Below are positions 45,215 through 55,308 of a DNA stretch of 64,000 bases, one piece after another. Source of the stretch: JAPOXR01 sp965219635 (GTDB taxonomy: Bacteria > Pseudomonadota > Alphaproteobacteria > Rhodobacterales > Rhodobacteraceae); the NCBI GenBank assembly GCA_965219635.1, contig OZ244783.1, positions 3,472,001 to 3,536,000 of the forward strand, written 5' to 3'. The translations under genes and the position numbers were made by a program. A model generated the notes under the pieces. The model had not been told where the DNA came from, made no database searches, and saw only the letters and a list, made by a program, of their open reading frames with translations. Each line of letters opens with the position of its first letter. Positions within the stretch are counted from its first letter, which is position 1.

Positions 45215-46026
45215 CTGATGGGTATTTTCTGGATCCTGCGGCACCCGAGACGGTGGCTCTGCAAGCGGATTATGCGAGGCGGTCGAAGTACGCTTCGTCA
45301 TTTCCAAATGCGCAGTTGGATATTGCCTATGGGATCCATCCACGCAACGCGCTTGATGTCTTCAGCGCCGGGACGGAGGCTCCGGTCATCGTGTTCATTC
45401 ATGGAGGTTACTGGCAGGCCGGGTCAAAGGACGTCAGGCGGTTTCCGGCAGCCGAATGGAACCGCCGCGGTGTTTCCTGGGTAGCCATCAACTACCGTCT
45501 GCTTCCCGAATACAACCTGGCCGATGCCGTCGCTGATGCCCGTAACGCAGTTGACTGGCTTGCGGTCCATGGTTCTGAAGTCGGTCTGGATCCGAACCAG
45601 TTGCACCTCACCGGGAATTCGGCAGGCGCGCATCTTGCGGCAATGGTGGCCGGACGGGAATTGGGAGGCAGCGGGGGATCGCCGCCAGTCAGGTCACTTT
45701 CGGTGATCAGCGGCGTATTCGATCTTGATCCGTTGTTGCGTTCCTGCGTCAATGACAACCTCGGGCTGACATCCTGGGAAGCGCAAGCCTTGAGTCCGGT
45801 GCATCGACCTCCGCCACCGGAGATTCCCGTGTTGGTCGGCTACGGAGGCGACGAGACTGAGGAATTTGCCTTCCAGTCGCACCACTACGCCCAAGTCTGC
45901 AGGAGAAACGGCAACAGTGTGACTCTCTTCAATAGCCCCGGTGCCGGACATATCGGCATTATCGGCGAGTATGGCGAGCCCGGAAAACCGCTCTTCCGGA
46001 AGATGGAACAGCTGATCGGCATCTGA
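45211..46026 (+). CDS. alpha/beta hydrolase (arylformamidase-like)
   Basis: 271 residues. VIVFIHGGYWQAGSKD (oxyanion HGG), LHLTGNSAGAHLAAMVAG (nucleophile Ser in GNSAGA), and GAGHIGIIGEY (catalytic His) make a serine hydrolase of the kynurenine formamidase/esterase group. Overlaps the GST stop (ATGA), last gene of the rightward operon. No kyn pathway genes are near, so ester or amide of a different compound is likely. Confidence 0.86.
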   Translation: MTDGYFLDPAAPETVALQADYARRSKYASSFPNAQLDIAYGIHPRNALDVFSAGTEAPVIVFIHGGYWQAGSKDVRRFPAAEWNRRGVSWVAINYRLLPEYNLADAVADARNAVDWLAVHGSEVGLDPNQLHLTGNSAGAHLAAMVAGRELGGSGGSPPVRSLSVISGVFDLDPLLRSCVNDNLGLTSWEAQALSPVHRPPPPEIPVLVGYGGDETEEFAFQSHHYAQVCRRNGNSVTLFNSPGAGHIGIIGEYGEPGKPLFRKMEQLIGI

Positions 46027-46530
46027 CAGCCAGCATCAGTCATCACGGTTTCATGAGTCGCCAGTTGGTGGGTTTGGCCCAGGTCGTTTGCAGTGTTGCT
46101 GGACAACGCGGTGAGTTTGCGCCCGGCAATTGAGGTTGGTTAGGCGAGGCATCTGGAACCCTGTTTTTGTACTTGCCGGAGCGCATTCGCATCAGTTCGG
46201 CATACAATGCATTATTCTCATGCCATGGCAGGCCAGCTTCATGCTCATCGAACCCCGGCTGCTCGCCAGTTTTCTGCCGGTCTCCGTTCACGCAAACAGA
46301 GTCTGTTCAAACCTGCTTCGTATTGGCGTTCCAGCCGGCCCGAACATGGTACAGTCCGGTTTCTTCAATGACATCAGCTCTTGCGGAACTTTTACCAATG
46401 GGGGGCTAGAGGTGAGAATTTCAATCCGATTGCGAGAGGCCCTTTGCGGCCAATATCTTATGCGTTTGGCCCCAAGAACCCGGATTCCAAGGCGGTTGCC
46501 TCCATCGTAAACTGCTGCATGGTTCAGCTA
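46027..46530. other. no gene; 3' flank of duplicated unit
   Basis: Convergent region between the hydrolase and the autotransporter gene. The part from about 46240 is homologous to 50110-50389, the flank of the neighbouring paralog, so the duplication includes non-coding DNA. Confidence 0.5.
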
Positions 46531-49506
46531 TCAGAAGTTCAGATGCAGGCCTGCCCCAATGCGGGTAACGCGGTCGATGGCATCAACGTGCTCACCCCTC
46601 AGTGAGGCAATGAGGCCGCCCGGCAGCGCAAATTCCACACCGGCTCCGTAATCAGGTCCTTCCTCTTCGCCTGTTGCCAGCCTCGCATCGGCAGAGAGCG
46701 TCATAAGGCCCTCCATCAGCCCGAAACCGTAGCCGGCACGCGCTGCCAGAAAGCCAAGCGTCGATGCTGGTCCTCGGGCGTCACTCTCAAACAGTTTGTC
46801 GTCTGACAGGCGGCCCTCACGTTGCAAACCCCATTCTTGACGAAGCGAAGCAGACCAGCCTTGGCCTTGGGAGTCCGGGGCAAGCCGCACACCAATGCTG
46901 GCTCCCCACTCCCGCTGATTGCTATCCGAGTGCGTTGCCAGCCAACGGGCGCTGGCATTCAGGCTCAAACGGGAGTCCGGCGAATGCAAGCCGAAACCGC
47001 CGCCAACTTCAACGCCCTTGCCCGTGACACCGTCGCCGCCATCCCAGCGCAAAGTCACTGAACCGCGTGGTGCAAGAATCCAACCCGAGTCAAGCGTAAC
47101 CCCGGAATGGGCAGCTTCCACGCCGCCACTCGCTCGCCAGTTCTTGATTGAAAGGCCTCCGATCGCTGTTGTTCCGTCTCCATCGGTCTTGAGCCGGATT
47201 ATTTCCGCCTTGACCGGAACAGACAATGTCATCTGCCCCTCCTGCGCCACAGCCCAGCGGGCGCCGACCGATGTGGCCGTCATCGACAAACCGGCCCTCT
47301 CAACTTCACCGTCATCGGAATAATGCTCCGCATCACCGCGGCCGATGCCAAGCACGATTTGTACCGTTCCGTTACCGCTTGGCATGGCCATCTGCATGAA
47401 TGGCCAGGCGGCCATGAGCGAGGTTTTGACATGGCTGCCCACTTCTTCCGTAACAAGATCGGTTTTGCTACGGCTGCTCGACACGGCAAATCCTGCAATC
47501 AGGCTTTCGTTCGCCCTGGTATCAAATCCCAGCACCGCCGACTTGACAGAGCCGTCCCAGCTGTCGCGCCCTGCTTTACCTTCGAAACTCCGAAAGTCAC
47601 CGCGGCCCCAGATGGCCCAGCCACTTTCGCTGCTATCCTCTTCACTCAACGACAGCGTGAAGGCGCTGCCACCCAGCAATTCGGCATCGCCGACGGGGCG
47701 GTTGAGGGGTTCGGAAGTCCGGTTGCCGGACCACCAGCCATCCGTTTCCTGACCAACTGTTGAGTTTCTCGCCGATCCGGTAGCGTCTACCGTCTGTCCG
47801 CCCAGCACAAAGGTGCTTGTTCCCGGCGATGATTGCAGACGCAAGTCGATGATGTTCGACACCCCCGCAAGCGTGGCTTGTCCTTCCGCTGCCAGTGAGC
47901 GTGTCAATATCTGCTTCTGCGTCTCCACCGACGGGCCCATCGGCTCCATCAAGAGCTCAATTGTTGCCCAATTCGATTCTGCGACTACGAGGGTATCATT
48001 CACTGCGCGAATACGGAAGCTATAGGTGACCCCATCCGTCAATTGTTGCACCGTATGCTGCCGCGTTTGCGCGTTGCTACCCGGAATATCTTCCCATTTT
48101 GCATCGGCGTCCTCCTCGCCCTCGCGCTGCAGGTATTGCCATTTGGTGATGTTGTCGCCTCCGGCATGCGTCCATGTCAGGACAACGGATTGTTCGGTCG
48201 CTGTCGCTGTCAGTGCTGCCGGTCCCAAGAGACTTACCGTAGCCTCGTCTGATTCTGCGCCACTGCCGGTATCATTCACAGCGCGAATACGGAAGCTATA
48301 GGTGACCTCATCCGTCAATTGTTGCACCGTATGCTGCCGCGTTTCCGCGTTGCTGCCCGCAATATCTTCCCATTCTGCATCGGCGTCCTCCTCGCCTTCG
48401 CGCTGCAGGTATTGCCATTTGGTGATGCTGTCGTCTCCGGCATGTGTCCATGTCAGGACAACGGATTGTACGGCCGCTGTCGCTGTCAGTTCTGCCGGTC
48501 CTAAGGGTCTTACCCTAGCTTCTTCTGAGGCCGTACCCGTCCCGAGGATGTTCTCTGCCCTGATCCTGAAAGTGTATGTCTCTCCGTTGGTTAGGCCTTC
48601 AAACGTGTGGCTGGTAGTGGCTGCGTTGCTGCCCTCAATGTCCTGCCATTCGCCATACTCGCCGTCCGAAACTCTTTGCTGGAACTGATACTTTCGGATC
48701 GTGCGGTCGTTTGGGTCTGTCCAGTTGAGTGTAATTTGCTCGTCACCCTGGTCAGCCGTGAGATTTTTGGGCTCGGCCGGTTTTCCGGAAACTGAAGCGA
48801 AAACGAGCTTTTGTGTGCCATATAAGATCTCGACATGAAAATCGTCGTCATTCAATAGTGTCTTCAAGGACCTGGTACTCGTCACTTGCGTGCCATTTGG
48901 AATATTGACCATTTGTCCTCGAATAAATCGGTTGCTGAACCCAATGTCTTTGTCACTCTGATAGTTTATTCTGAAGTCGTCATTGCTACGTATTCCACTA
49001 GTCCTGCGGCGGTTTCCAGTATAGCTATCGTCGCCAATTACCTCGACAGTCAGATTATCGTTTCTGTAATCGGTCATACGTCCTTTGGTGCCCAATCCCC
49101 AATACAGACCTTCACTGGATCTATATCCCATCATTAAATGTCTGAATGTGTATTTTTCATTTCCAGGTTTCACCAACGAACGATAGCCCGTAAGATCAAA
49201 GCTGCCATGAGCTTCGATTTTCGAGCCACTTCCGGAGTTATAGAACCAGACATAGACATCGGCCTGGGCATTCGGAGACAGGGAAATCGACGCTACGATG
49301 CAGGCCGCTGCCAGGATACTGGCGCGTGTCGAGTCTCCCCGCTTCTCTGGTCTTACAGTTGTTGAACGGGAAGACGGGTAAACCGTCAACGTTATTACAG
49401 CAAGTGCGGAGGTCAACCGGCCCGCAGCCAAGCGCAAGGAGTGGACGCACGAGGCGAATTCTGAGGCAGCGGAGTAGGATAGCCGCCAAGTATCTGTCAT
49501 GTTCAT
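46531..49506 (-). CDS. FN3-repeat autotransporter, copy A
   Basis: 991 residues. MNMTDT start, long leader, hydrophobic segment ending SLSPNAQA, a beta-rich head (about 85-255), then three FN3 domains (LNWTDP ... YTFRIRAENI; two near-identical VLTWTHAG ... YSFRIRAVND), a linker with QILTRSLAAEGQATLAGVSN, and a C-terminal barrel of about 300 residues ending in Phe (RIGAGLHLNF), as in type Va autotransporters. FN3 repeats in the passenger would be displayed outside the cell. Copy A has three FN3 domains against two in copy B. Confidence 0.85.
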   Translation of the reverse strand: MNMTDTWRLSYSAASEFASCVHSLRLAAGRLTSALAVITLTVYPSSRSTTVRPEKRGDSTRASILAAACIVASISLSPNAQADVYVWFYNSGSGSKIEAHGSFDLTGYRSLVKPGNEKYTFRHLMMGYRSSEGLYWGLGTKGRMTDYRNDNLTVEVIGDDSYTGNRRRTSGIRSNDDFRINYQSDKDIGFSNRFIRGQMVNIPNGTQVTSTRSLKTLLNDDDFHVEILYGTQKLVFASVSGKPAEPKNLTADQGDEQITLNWTDPNDRTIRKYQFQQRVSDGEYGEWQDIEGSNAATTSHTFEGLTNGETYTFRIRAENILGTGTASEEARVRPLGPAELTATAAVQSVVLTWTHAGDDSITKWQYLQREGEEDADAEWEDIAGSNAETRQHTVQQLTDEVTYSFRIRAVNDTGSGAESDEATVSLLGPAALTATATEQSVVLTWTHAGGDNITKWQYLQREGEEDADAKWEDIPGSNAQTRQHTVQQLTDGVTYSFRIRAVNDTLVVAESNWATIELLMEPMGPSVETQKQILTRSLAAEGQATLAGVSNIIDLRLQSSPGTSTFVLGGQTVDATGSARNSTVGQETDGWWSGNRTSEPLNRPVGDAELLGGSAFTLSLSEEDSSESGWAIWGRGDFRSFEGKAGRDSWDGSVKSAVLGFDTRANESLIAGFAVSSSRSKTDLVTEEVGSHVKTSLMAAWPFMQMAMPSGNGTVQIVLGIGRGDAEHYSDDGEVERAGLSMTATSVGARWAVAQEGQMTLSVPVKAEIIRLKTDGDGTTAIGGLSIKNWRASGGVEAAHSGVTLDSGWILAPRGSVTLRWDGGDGVTGKGVEVGGGFGLHSPDSRLSLNASARWLATHSDSNQREWGASIGVRLAPDSQGQGWSASLRQEWGLQREGRLSDDKLFESDARGPASTLGFLAARAGYGFGLMEGLMTLSADARLATGEEEGPDYGAGVEFALPGGLIASLRGEHVDAIDRVTRIGAGLHLNF
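48005..48556 (-). repeat. two tandem 276-bp FN3 repeats
   Basis: GCGCGAATACGGAAGCTATA occurs at 48005 and again at 48281, 276 bp (92 codons) apart, and the intervening sequences are nearly identical. They encode FN3 domains 2 and 3 of copy A. A recent duplication that can change domain number by recombination. Confidence 0.85.
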
Positions 49507-50389
49507 GGCGCGAGACGCCCGGTCTTATTGTTTTGCGTTCATTTGTGGGAATTGAGATCGGCGCAGCGAATCTCCAACCCCCCTTTTGGCCAACTGTTTA
49601 CTTCAATGGCTGTTCTCACTCAATGCCTATAGGCCAGTAGAGCAGATGGCCGGCAGGCATCGTCACCAGCCTTGGACAGTGGCGGGCACATGGAATGCGC
49701 TGCACCTTCAGATCCTCCCGGCGGCGGGCTGACGTGATGCCGAGCAGCCACTGCAATGTCCGACTTGTTCTTCCAAACATGAGGCATTTGGAGACACCGA
49801 GATCCCGCATCCTGCTTGCCGTTTGTTGATCGTGTAGATGCATGATGTGGAGTTGTACCGGGCGAATTCGATTTGGCACAACGGGCGCGGCATCCGCCGC
49901 ATGAACCTCCAGGGAGCATTCAAAGTCGACCGGGCTTCAGTTCAGGGGACGGCATTGAGGCGAGCGTTCTTGTTCGCATTCCGCAAGGGTTGCGCCGAAG
50001 TCCGGCCACGTCACGAAGATCAGGTGCCCCTCCAAGGGTCGCCGTTCTGCCGGCTTCGGAAGCGGGTTGGGAGTCTCAATCAATCCAACAGGTGATGGAG
50101 TTTGCCGGATCGTTCGACGCATCCGAAAGTCTCACCAGTCTCCGTTCACGCAGCACGGCACCTTTCAAACCTGCTACAATTGGCGTTCCAGTCGACATGA
50201 GCACAATACCGTCCGGATTCCTCCATGAGGCCAACTCCTGCGGAAATTGCATCAAGTGGACTGAGTCCCAGGATTGCAGTCCGCCTGCGACACAGGACCA
50301 TTGCGGCCAAAATTTCATGCGTTGGCGCCACAAGAACCTAGAATTCATGCCCGTTGCCTGAACCAAAAAACTGTTGCATGGTTCAGCCA
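49507..50389. other. no gene; flanks between paralogs
   Basis: 880 bases. The left part resembles 53200-53560 and the right part resembles 46240-46530, so it is the junction of the tandem units. A plus-strand frame with NLQGAFKVDRASVQ is echoed at 53.5 kb but shows no known domain. Confidence 0.5.
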
Positions 50390-53199
50390 TCAAAAGCTCA
50401 GATGCAGGCCTGCCCCAATGCGGGTATCGGGGTCGATGGCGTCAACATGCTCTCCCCTCAGCGTGGCCGACAAACCGCCCGGTAGAGCAAACTCCATTCC
50501 GGCTCCATAATGCGGTACTTCTTCATCGCCCGTTGCCAGTCTCGCATCGGCAGAGAGTGTCATCAGTCCCTCCATCAACCCGAAACCGTAACCGGCACGC
50601 GCTGCCAGAGAACCAAGCGTCGATGCTGGTCCGCCAGTGCTACTCTCAAACAGAGTGTCGTCTGACAGCACACCCTCCTGCTGCAACCCCCATTCCTGGC
50701 GAAGAGAAGCCGACCAGCCATGGCCTCTGGCGTCCGGAGCAATCTGCACACCGACGCTCGCTCCCCACTCCTTCTGATTGCTATCCGAGTGTGTTGCCAG
50801 CCAGCGCCCACTGGCATTCAGGCTCACACGGGAGTCCGGCGCATGCAGGCTGAACCCGCCGCCTACTTCAATGCCCTTGCCCGTGACACCGTCGCCGCCA
50901 TCCCAGCGGAACGACACCGAACCGCGTGGCGTCAGAACCCAGCTGGAGTCCAGCGAAACCCCGGAGTGGGCAGCTTCCACACCGCCACTTGCTCGCCAAC
51001 TCTTGATCGAAAGGCCGCTGATCGCCGTGGTTCCGTCCCCATCGGTCTTGAGTTGGACCACTTCCGCCTTGACTGGCACCGACAGCGCCATCTGGCCTTG
51101 CTGTGCCACCGCCCAACGGGCGCCGATAGATGCAGCCGTCATTGACAGGCCGGCACTCTCGGCATCGCCATCCTCCGACTGATGCTCAGCATCACCGCTG
51201 CCGATGCCGAGCACGACCTGGACCGTTCCAGTACCGCTTGGCAAGGCCATCTGCATGTATGGCCAGGCGGCTGTCAGCGAGGTTTCGACACGGCTGCCGA
51301 CCTCTTCCGTGACAAGATCCATCTTGCTACGGCTGCTTGACACCGCCAAGCCTGCAAGCAGGTTTCCGTTCGTCCGGGTGTCGAATCCCAGCACCGCCGA
51401 TTTGACAGAGCCGTCCCAGCTGTCTTCGCCGGATTTCCCTTCGAAACGTTGCAGGTCGCCATGGCCCCAGATGGTCCAGCCCCTGTCGCTGCCATTATCT
51501 TCACTCAACGAGAGCGTGAAGGCGCTGCCGTCAAGCAAATCGGCATCGCCGACTGGACGGTTGAAGGTCTCCGGGTTTTGGCTGCCCGACCACCAGCCGT
51601 CCGTTTCCCGGCCGGTTGCCGGGTTCATTGACGATCCAGTGGCGGCAACCGTCTGTCCACCCAGCACCAAGGCGCTAGTTCCCGGCGTTGATTGGAGACG
51701 CTGGTCGATGACATTCGTCACGCCCGCAAGCGTAGCCTGCCCCTCCGCCGCCAGCGACCGCGTCAACACCCGCTTTTCCATTTCCACCGTAGGCCCCGAA
51801 GGCTCCGGCTCCGTCGGCTCCGGCTCGGGTGCCTTGGGAGTGACTGTTTCTGTGTTGGACACTAACCCATCGCCGATGGCGTTAACCGCACGGATACGGA
51901 AGCCATAGGCAACCTCACTGGACAGGCCGTCAATCGTATGACTGCGCGTTGTGGCATCGCTGGGGTCGATTGCGGTCCACTCATCGCCAAAGGCTGCGTC
52001 GCCCTCGCGCTGCTGGAGTTGCCATCCGGTAATGCTGGGGTCGTCAGCAAACGTCCACGAGAGGACAACCTGACCTGCCTCTTCGGTCGAAACTGCGCTC
52101 AGTTCCGCTGCCTTCGGAAGTCCTTCAGGCAATGGTGTCGCCTCGGCATCATCGGATTCAGTGCCAGCACCGATGAAATTCACGGCACGAATCCTGAAGG
52201 TGTAGCTGTCAAAGTTGGTCAGCCCTTCGACAGTGTGGCTGGTGGTGGTTGCGCCGCTGCCGTCAATGGGCTCCCACTCGCCATATTCCCCGTCCCCGGA
52301 TTTCTGCTGGATTTCATAATTCGTGATGCTGCTCATATTCGGGTCTGACCAGTTCAGCGTTACCTGGCCGTCTTCCGGGGTTGCCTCGAAATCTTTCGGC
52401 ATGATCGGTGCAGTCCCCGATGTCGTAAAGATTACCTTCTGACCGTCGTTCAACCCAAGTTCGATGTGAAATTCGTTGTCGCCCAACACGTTGCTCAGCG
52501 TGTCGTCAAACGTGACCTTCTTGACACCGAAATCAACTTCTCCACTGGAAACAGAATTTTTGTCGACGTACACTGCCCTTGAGGTGCCATCCCCAAGGTA
52601 GAAATAGAAATTTGCGCTGTAGGTATTCCCTATATCGACAGTACGCTTGCCACCGTAAGTGGAAAAACCGGAAACCGTCCATTGAGGCGCATTATAGCCT
52701 TTCACTGTTGTCGAACTGGAGATACCAAATTCCCAAAATTGTCCGCTGATATTATGCGTGTATTTTGATGCGTTAATCCTGACTGTACGTGTGGCTGATT
52801 CCGACAAGTCTACCCGAGTGCTATATGTCGAGACGTCAAAGCTACCAGAGGGGGTTACAGTGGAATTCTCTCCATCATCGGAAAAAGTAAAGACCAACGT
52901 GCCAGCACCAACGGTCTGCGTACCACCAAACATCACTGCTGCACCAATCAGCAAAGCTGAGCCAGTTATGGAGATATGCTTGGTAGCCCGGCCTGCGGTT
53001 CCCCAGTTGGTACACCAACTGCCATTCAGGCCTCTCGGGGCCTCAACGGTCGCGCGAGGACAGGGGGGGGGTAAACCATGAACATTCTTCGGGAAAGTAC
53101 GGATTTCAGCCGATCCACAACCAAGCGCCGGGAGCAAGCGCACAAGGCGGAAATGGAGGCGCCAGTGCGGATTGGCTTGAGAGTGTCTGTCATGTTCAT
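50390..53199 (-). CDS. FN3-repeat autotransporter, copy B, start off-frame at G9/C9 tract
   Basis: From GTG 53143 the frame gives 917 residues: leader, signal segment ITGSALLIGAAVMFGG, head GTLVFTFSDDGENSTV, two FN3 domains (LNWSDPNMSS; VLSWTFADDPS), a Pro/Glu-rich linker (APEPEPTEPEPSGP), and a barrel ending HLSF. The conserved start MNMTDT lies at ATG 53199 and aligns with copy A (MVYPP against TVYPS), but it reads out of frame at nine cytosines (coding strand; 53063-53071) and stops after 75 codons. One added C restores a single ORF. No ATG/GTG/TTG lies between the tract and the signal peptide, so expression should depend on tract length unless GTG 53143 is used. Confidence 0.8.
53063..53071 (-). 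repeat. nine-base homopolymer in autotransporter leader
   Basis: Nine G on the plus strand (nine C in the message). Copy A has three G and the left-edge paralog four at the homologous place. Tracts of this length slip during replication and are the classic basis of phase variation. An assembly or sequencing length error cannot be excluded. Confidence 0.85.
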
Positions 53200-53689
53200 G
53201 ATGTGAAAGCCCCAGTCATGCAAGCGTCTATTTGCGGACATCAAGCTCAGCATTGCCGAGCACCAACCTCCCTTTGGTGAACAGTTTACTTCAAAGACTA
53301 CTTCAACTCAATACTGAGAGCCGGGGAGCCAGGGAGTCCGAGGCCTTCGCCGACCACCCTGAGTCGTCACGCGTACAAGGAGGGTACTGCATCCCTCAAG
53401 CTCTTTTCGGTCATTCCCAGAGTGCTCTGCAATTCGGTTTTGGCTCAACAGGAGCGGTATTGGACGCATGGACCTCCAGGGAGTATTCAAATTCTACCGG
53501 TCCGCGGTTCAGGACGCAGCATTGCGGTCGGCGCTCTTGTTCCAATTCCGCAAGGGTTGCGCCGGGTGCTGCCGTGAGGGCAAGGCGGCACGGCGATGGA
53601 GGTGCCGAATTCCGACTACATCATGAATAGTGGGCGCCAGTCTGCAATTCCTTTTGCTGCCAGATCCGGGAGCAGGCCGGTAATCGCAT
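53200..53689. other. no gene; upstream flank of copy B
   Basis: 490 bases between copy B and abiEii. Partly homologous to 49507-49950. Should hold the promoter of copy B. Confidence 0.5.
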
Positions 53690-54604
53690 TCAGTCCAATA
53701 GTTGCTGGAGCCTGATGGATTGCTCGGCGAATTTGCCCGGATTGATTTTTCGCAGTTTATCAAGGTTACGCAGTTTCCAGCGAAGCCCGGGGAACCGGTC
53801 CAAATCCGGAATACCCAGCAGTTCCCAATCAGGCTCTGCGGCAACCAGCGTCAACAGGAAGTTCCGCTCATCGTCGGTAAGACCAAGCTGAAGTTCTCGC
53901 ATCATTCGCAGACGCGCACCAAGAAGTGCTTCAAGGTCCACTGGTTCAACCGTCGTACCTGCGAAGCCATGTTCGAAATCATGACGGATGTCGCGCGGCG
54001 AAGGGAAGAGAACCTCGTGGATGGGCCTGTTGTTGCTCGCCAGATACACGATGAAGGCGCGCCGAATGCCGTCGGTGATCCCTTCATGTGAGAAGAGCTG
54101 CATGACATCGAACAGGTCGCGAGGGTATTGCCTGTCCATGGCGGCAACCAGCTTGCTGGCATAAGTATCCTCGAATGATGCAATCGGGATCTTGATGTCG
54201 GCTTGCAGCATCTCCTGCGCCGGCTGCGGCATGGATGCAATTTGCGGTGGGTGGACCATCCCGCGCATGACAGTGTTCACTTCAACTTTGACCTCAAGGT
54301 TGCGCTGACGCACGAACAGCTTGGTCTCACCCATGTCCGGTGTGACAGGAGTGTGAGTCTCCAGGCCCTGCCTCTTGAGCCGTGTCGCGGATTGTCGGAT
54401 GGCCGCATTGATGCGCTGCAACGCCTCCTGCCGCGGCAAGCTGTAGTCGGTAAACGCAAGATCAAGATCCAGCGAGAGCCGCGGAATGTCGCGCCAGAAA
54501 AGGTTGATTGCCGTTCCGCCTTTGAGTGCAAAGGTGCTGTCCATGAGTACAAGAGGCGCAACCTGGACCAACAGCCGTGCGCCCTCAAGATAAACCGGAT
54601 TCAT
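53690..54604 (-). CDS. abiEii: AbiEii-type nucleotidyltransferase toxin
   Basis: 304 residues, type IV toxin of abortive infection system AbiE. Nucleotidyltransferase motifs: KGGTAINLFW (28-37) and SLDLDL (44-49, the DxD metal site). EVNTVMRG and KLVAAMDRQYPRDLFDVMQL complete the active-site region. Such enzymes inactivate tRNA or other targets by adding nucleotides; AbiE stops phage propagation. ATG overlaps the antitoxin stop (ATGA). Confidence 0.9.
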   Translation of the reverse strand: MNPVYLEGARLLVQVAPLVLMDSTFALKGGTAINLFWRDIPRLSLDLDLAFTDYSLPRQEALQRINAAIRQSATRLKRQGLETHTPVTPDMGETKLFVRQRNLEVKVEVNTVMRGMVHPPQIASMPQPAQEMLQADIKIPIASFEDTYASKLVAAMDRQYPRDLFDVMQLFSHEGITDGIRRAFIVYLASNNRPIHEVLFPSPRDIRHDFEHGFAGTTVEPVDLEALLGARLRMMRELQLGLTDDERNFLLTLVAAEPDWELLGIPDLDRFPGLRWKLRNLDKLRKINPGKFAEQSIRLQQLLD

Positions 54605-55308
54605 GGTTTCAGCACCAGAACACTATCAGCCAAGCGCGACACCCAGGGGCGGCTGCTTCCCTTTGGTAGTTGAGCCGTGTCGTGCCTGGCGGCCCAGGCC
54701 ACGGAGAGTTCGCTGCCCAGATTGAGGCAGAGGCGCACTTTCTTGATGCTCCTGCATTTGCTTGGCAATTCGCGCAGCACATTGGTCCACAGGGTAAAGG
54801 TGCCTTCCATGATTTCGCGGGCTTCCTGCAGCGGCTGCCTTGTTCCGACCTCGCTCAGCATCTCCAGCAGGGCTCGCTCGGGCGCCGAGACGAGCGGTGC
54901 GTTTCGGTCCTTCTCGCAGGACCATACGTGAAGCAGGGCCTCGGGCTCTTCTGCGAATATCCGTCTGCGGCGGTACTCCGAAGGAAACCGGCCGGCAAAC
55001 CATTCCGGAAGGCGGTTCCATGACCATCCGTAGAGCCGGAGGATGGACCGCGCCGGCACTTGATGACGGATGACATGCCCATCGAGTTCAGATTTGCCGC
55101 CGACACGGAGTCCCTTGAAACTCCTTTGGAGCAGCGCTGGACTGGGGTGCACCGCCAGTGGGTGGCCGGAATGGCAATAAACACGGCGCGCGAGCCGTAG
55201 GAGCCATCCCGCCCGAACAAAATACACAGCAAGATCCGCCGAGATTCCGATAGCAGTGAGGCCCTGTGCTGACAGAGGTGTTCCGGACGAGATGTTCGTA
55301 CACGGCAC
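54601..55308 (-). CDS. abiEi: AbiEi-type antitoxin
   Basis: 235 residues from GTG 55308. N-terminal winged-helix part (LSAQGLTAIGISADLAVYFVRAGWLLRLARRVYC) as in AbiEi, which represses its own operon; C-terminal domain (APERALLEMLSEVGTRQPLQEA) is the antitoxin region. An in-frame TAA lies 12 codons upstream, so GTG is the only good start. Order and overlap abiEi-abiEii are canonical. Confidence 0.88.
   Translation of the reverse strand: MPCTNISSGTPLSAQGLTAIGISADLAVYFVRAGWLLRLARRVYCHSGHPLAVHPSPALLQRSFKGLRVGGKSELDGHVIRHQVPARSILRLYGWSWNRLPEWFAGRFPSEYRRRRIFAEEPEALLHVWSCEKDRNAPLVSAPERALLEMLSEVGTRQPLQEAREIMEGTFTLWTNVLRELPSKCRSIKKVRLCLNLGSELSVAWAARHDTAQLPKGSSRPWVSRLADSVLVLKP

Larger units (their letters stand above)
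46240..53560. repeat. two diverged tandem copies of a 3.86-kb unit
   Basis: The stop codons of the paralogs are 3859 bp apart. Beyond the coding regions, 3' flanks (about 46240-46530 and 50110-50389) and 5' flanks (about 49507-49950 and 53200-53560, e.g. CTCCAGGGAG and GCATTCAAA-like blocks) also align. The unit was duplicated as a whole and then diverged. Confidence 0.75.

Noticed and set aside
48005..48556. CRISPR-like tandem repeats
   Set aside because: The 276-bp repeats are in-frame protein domains with no short spaced repeats.
48302..48688. Plus-strand ORFs over the FN3 region
   Set aside because: They are antisense to the repeated FN3 coding sequence, and similar ones recur at each repeat because the DNA repeats.
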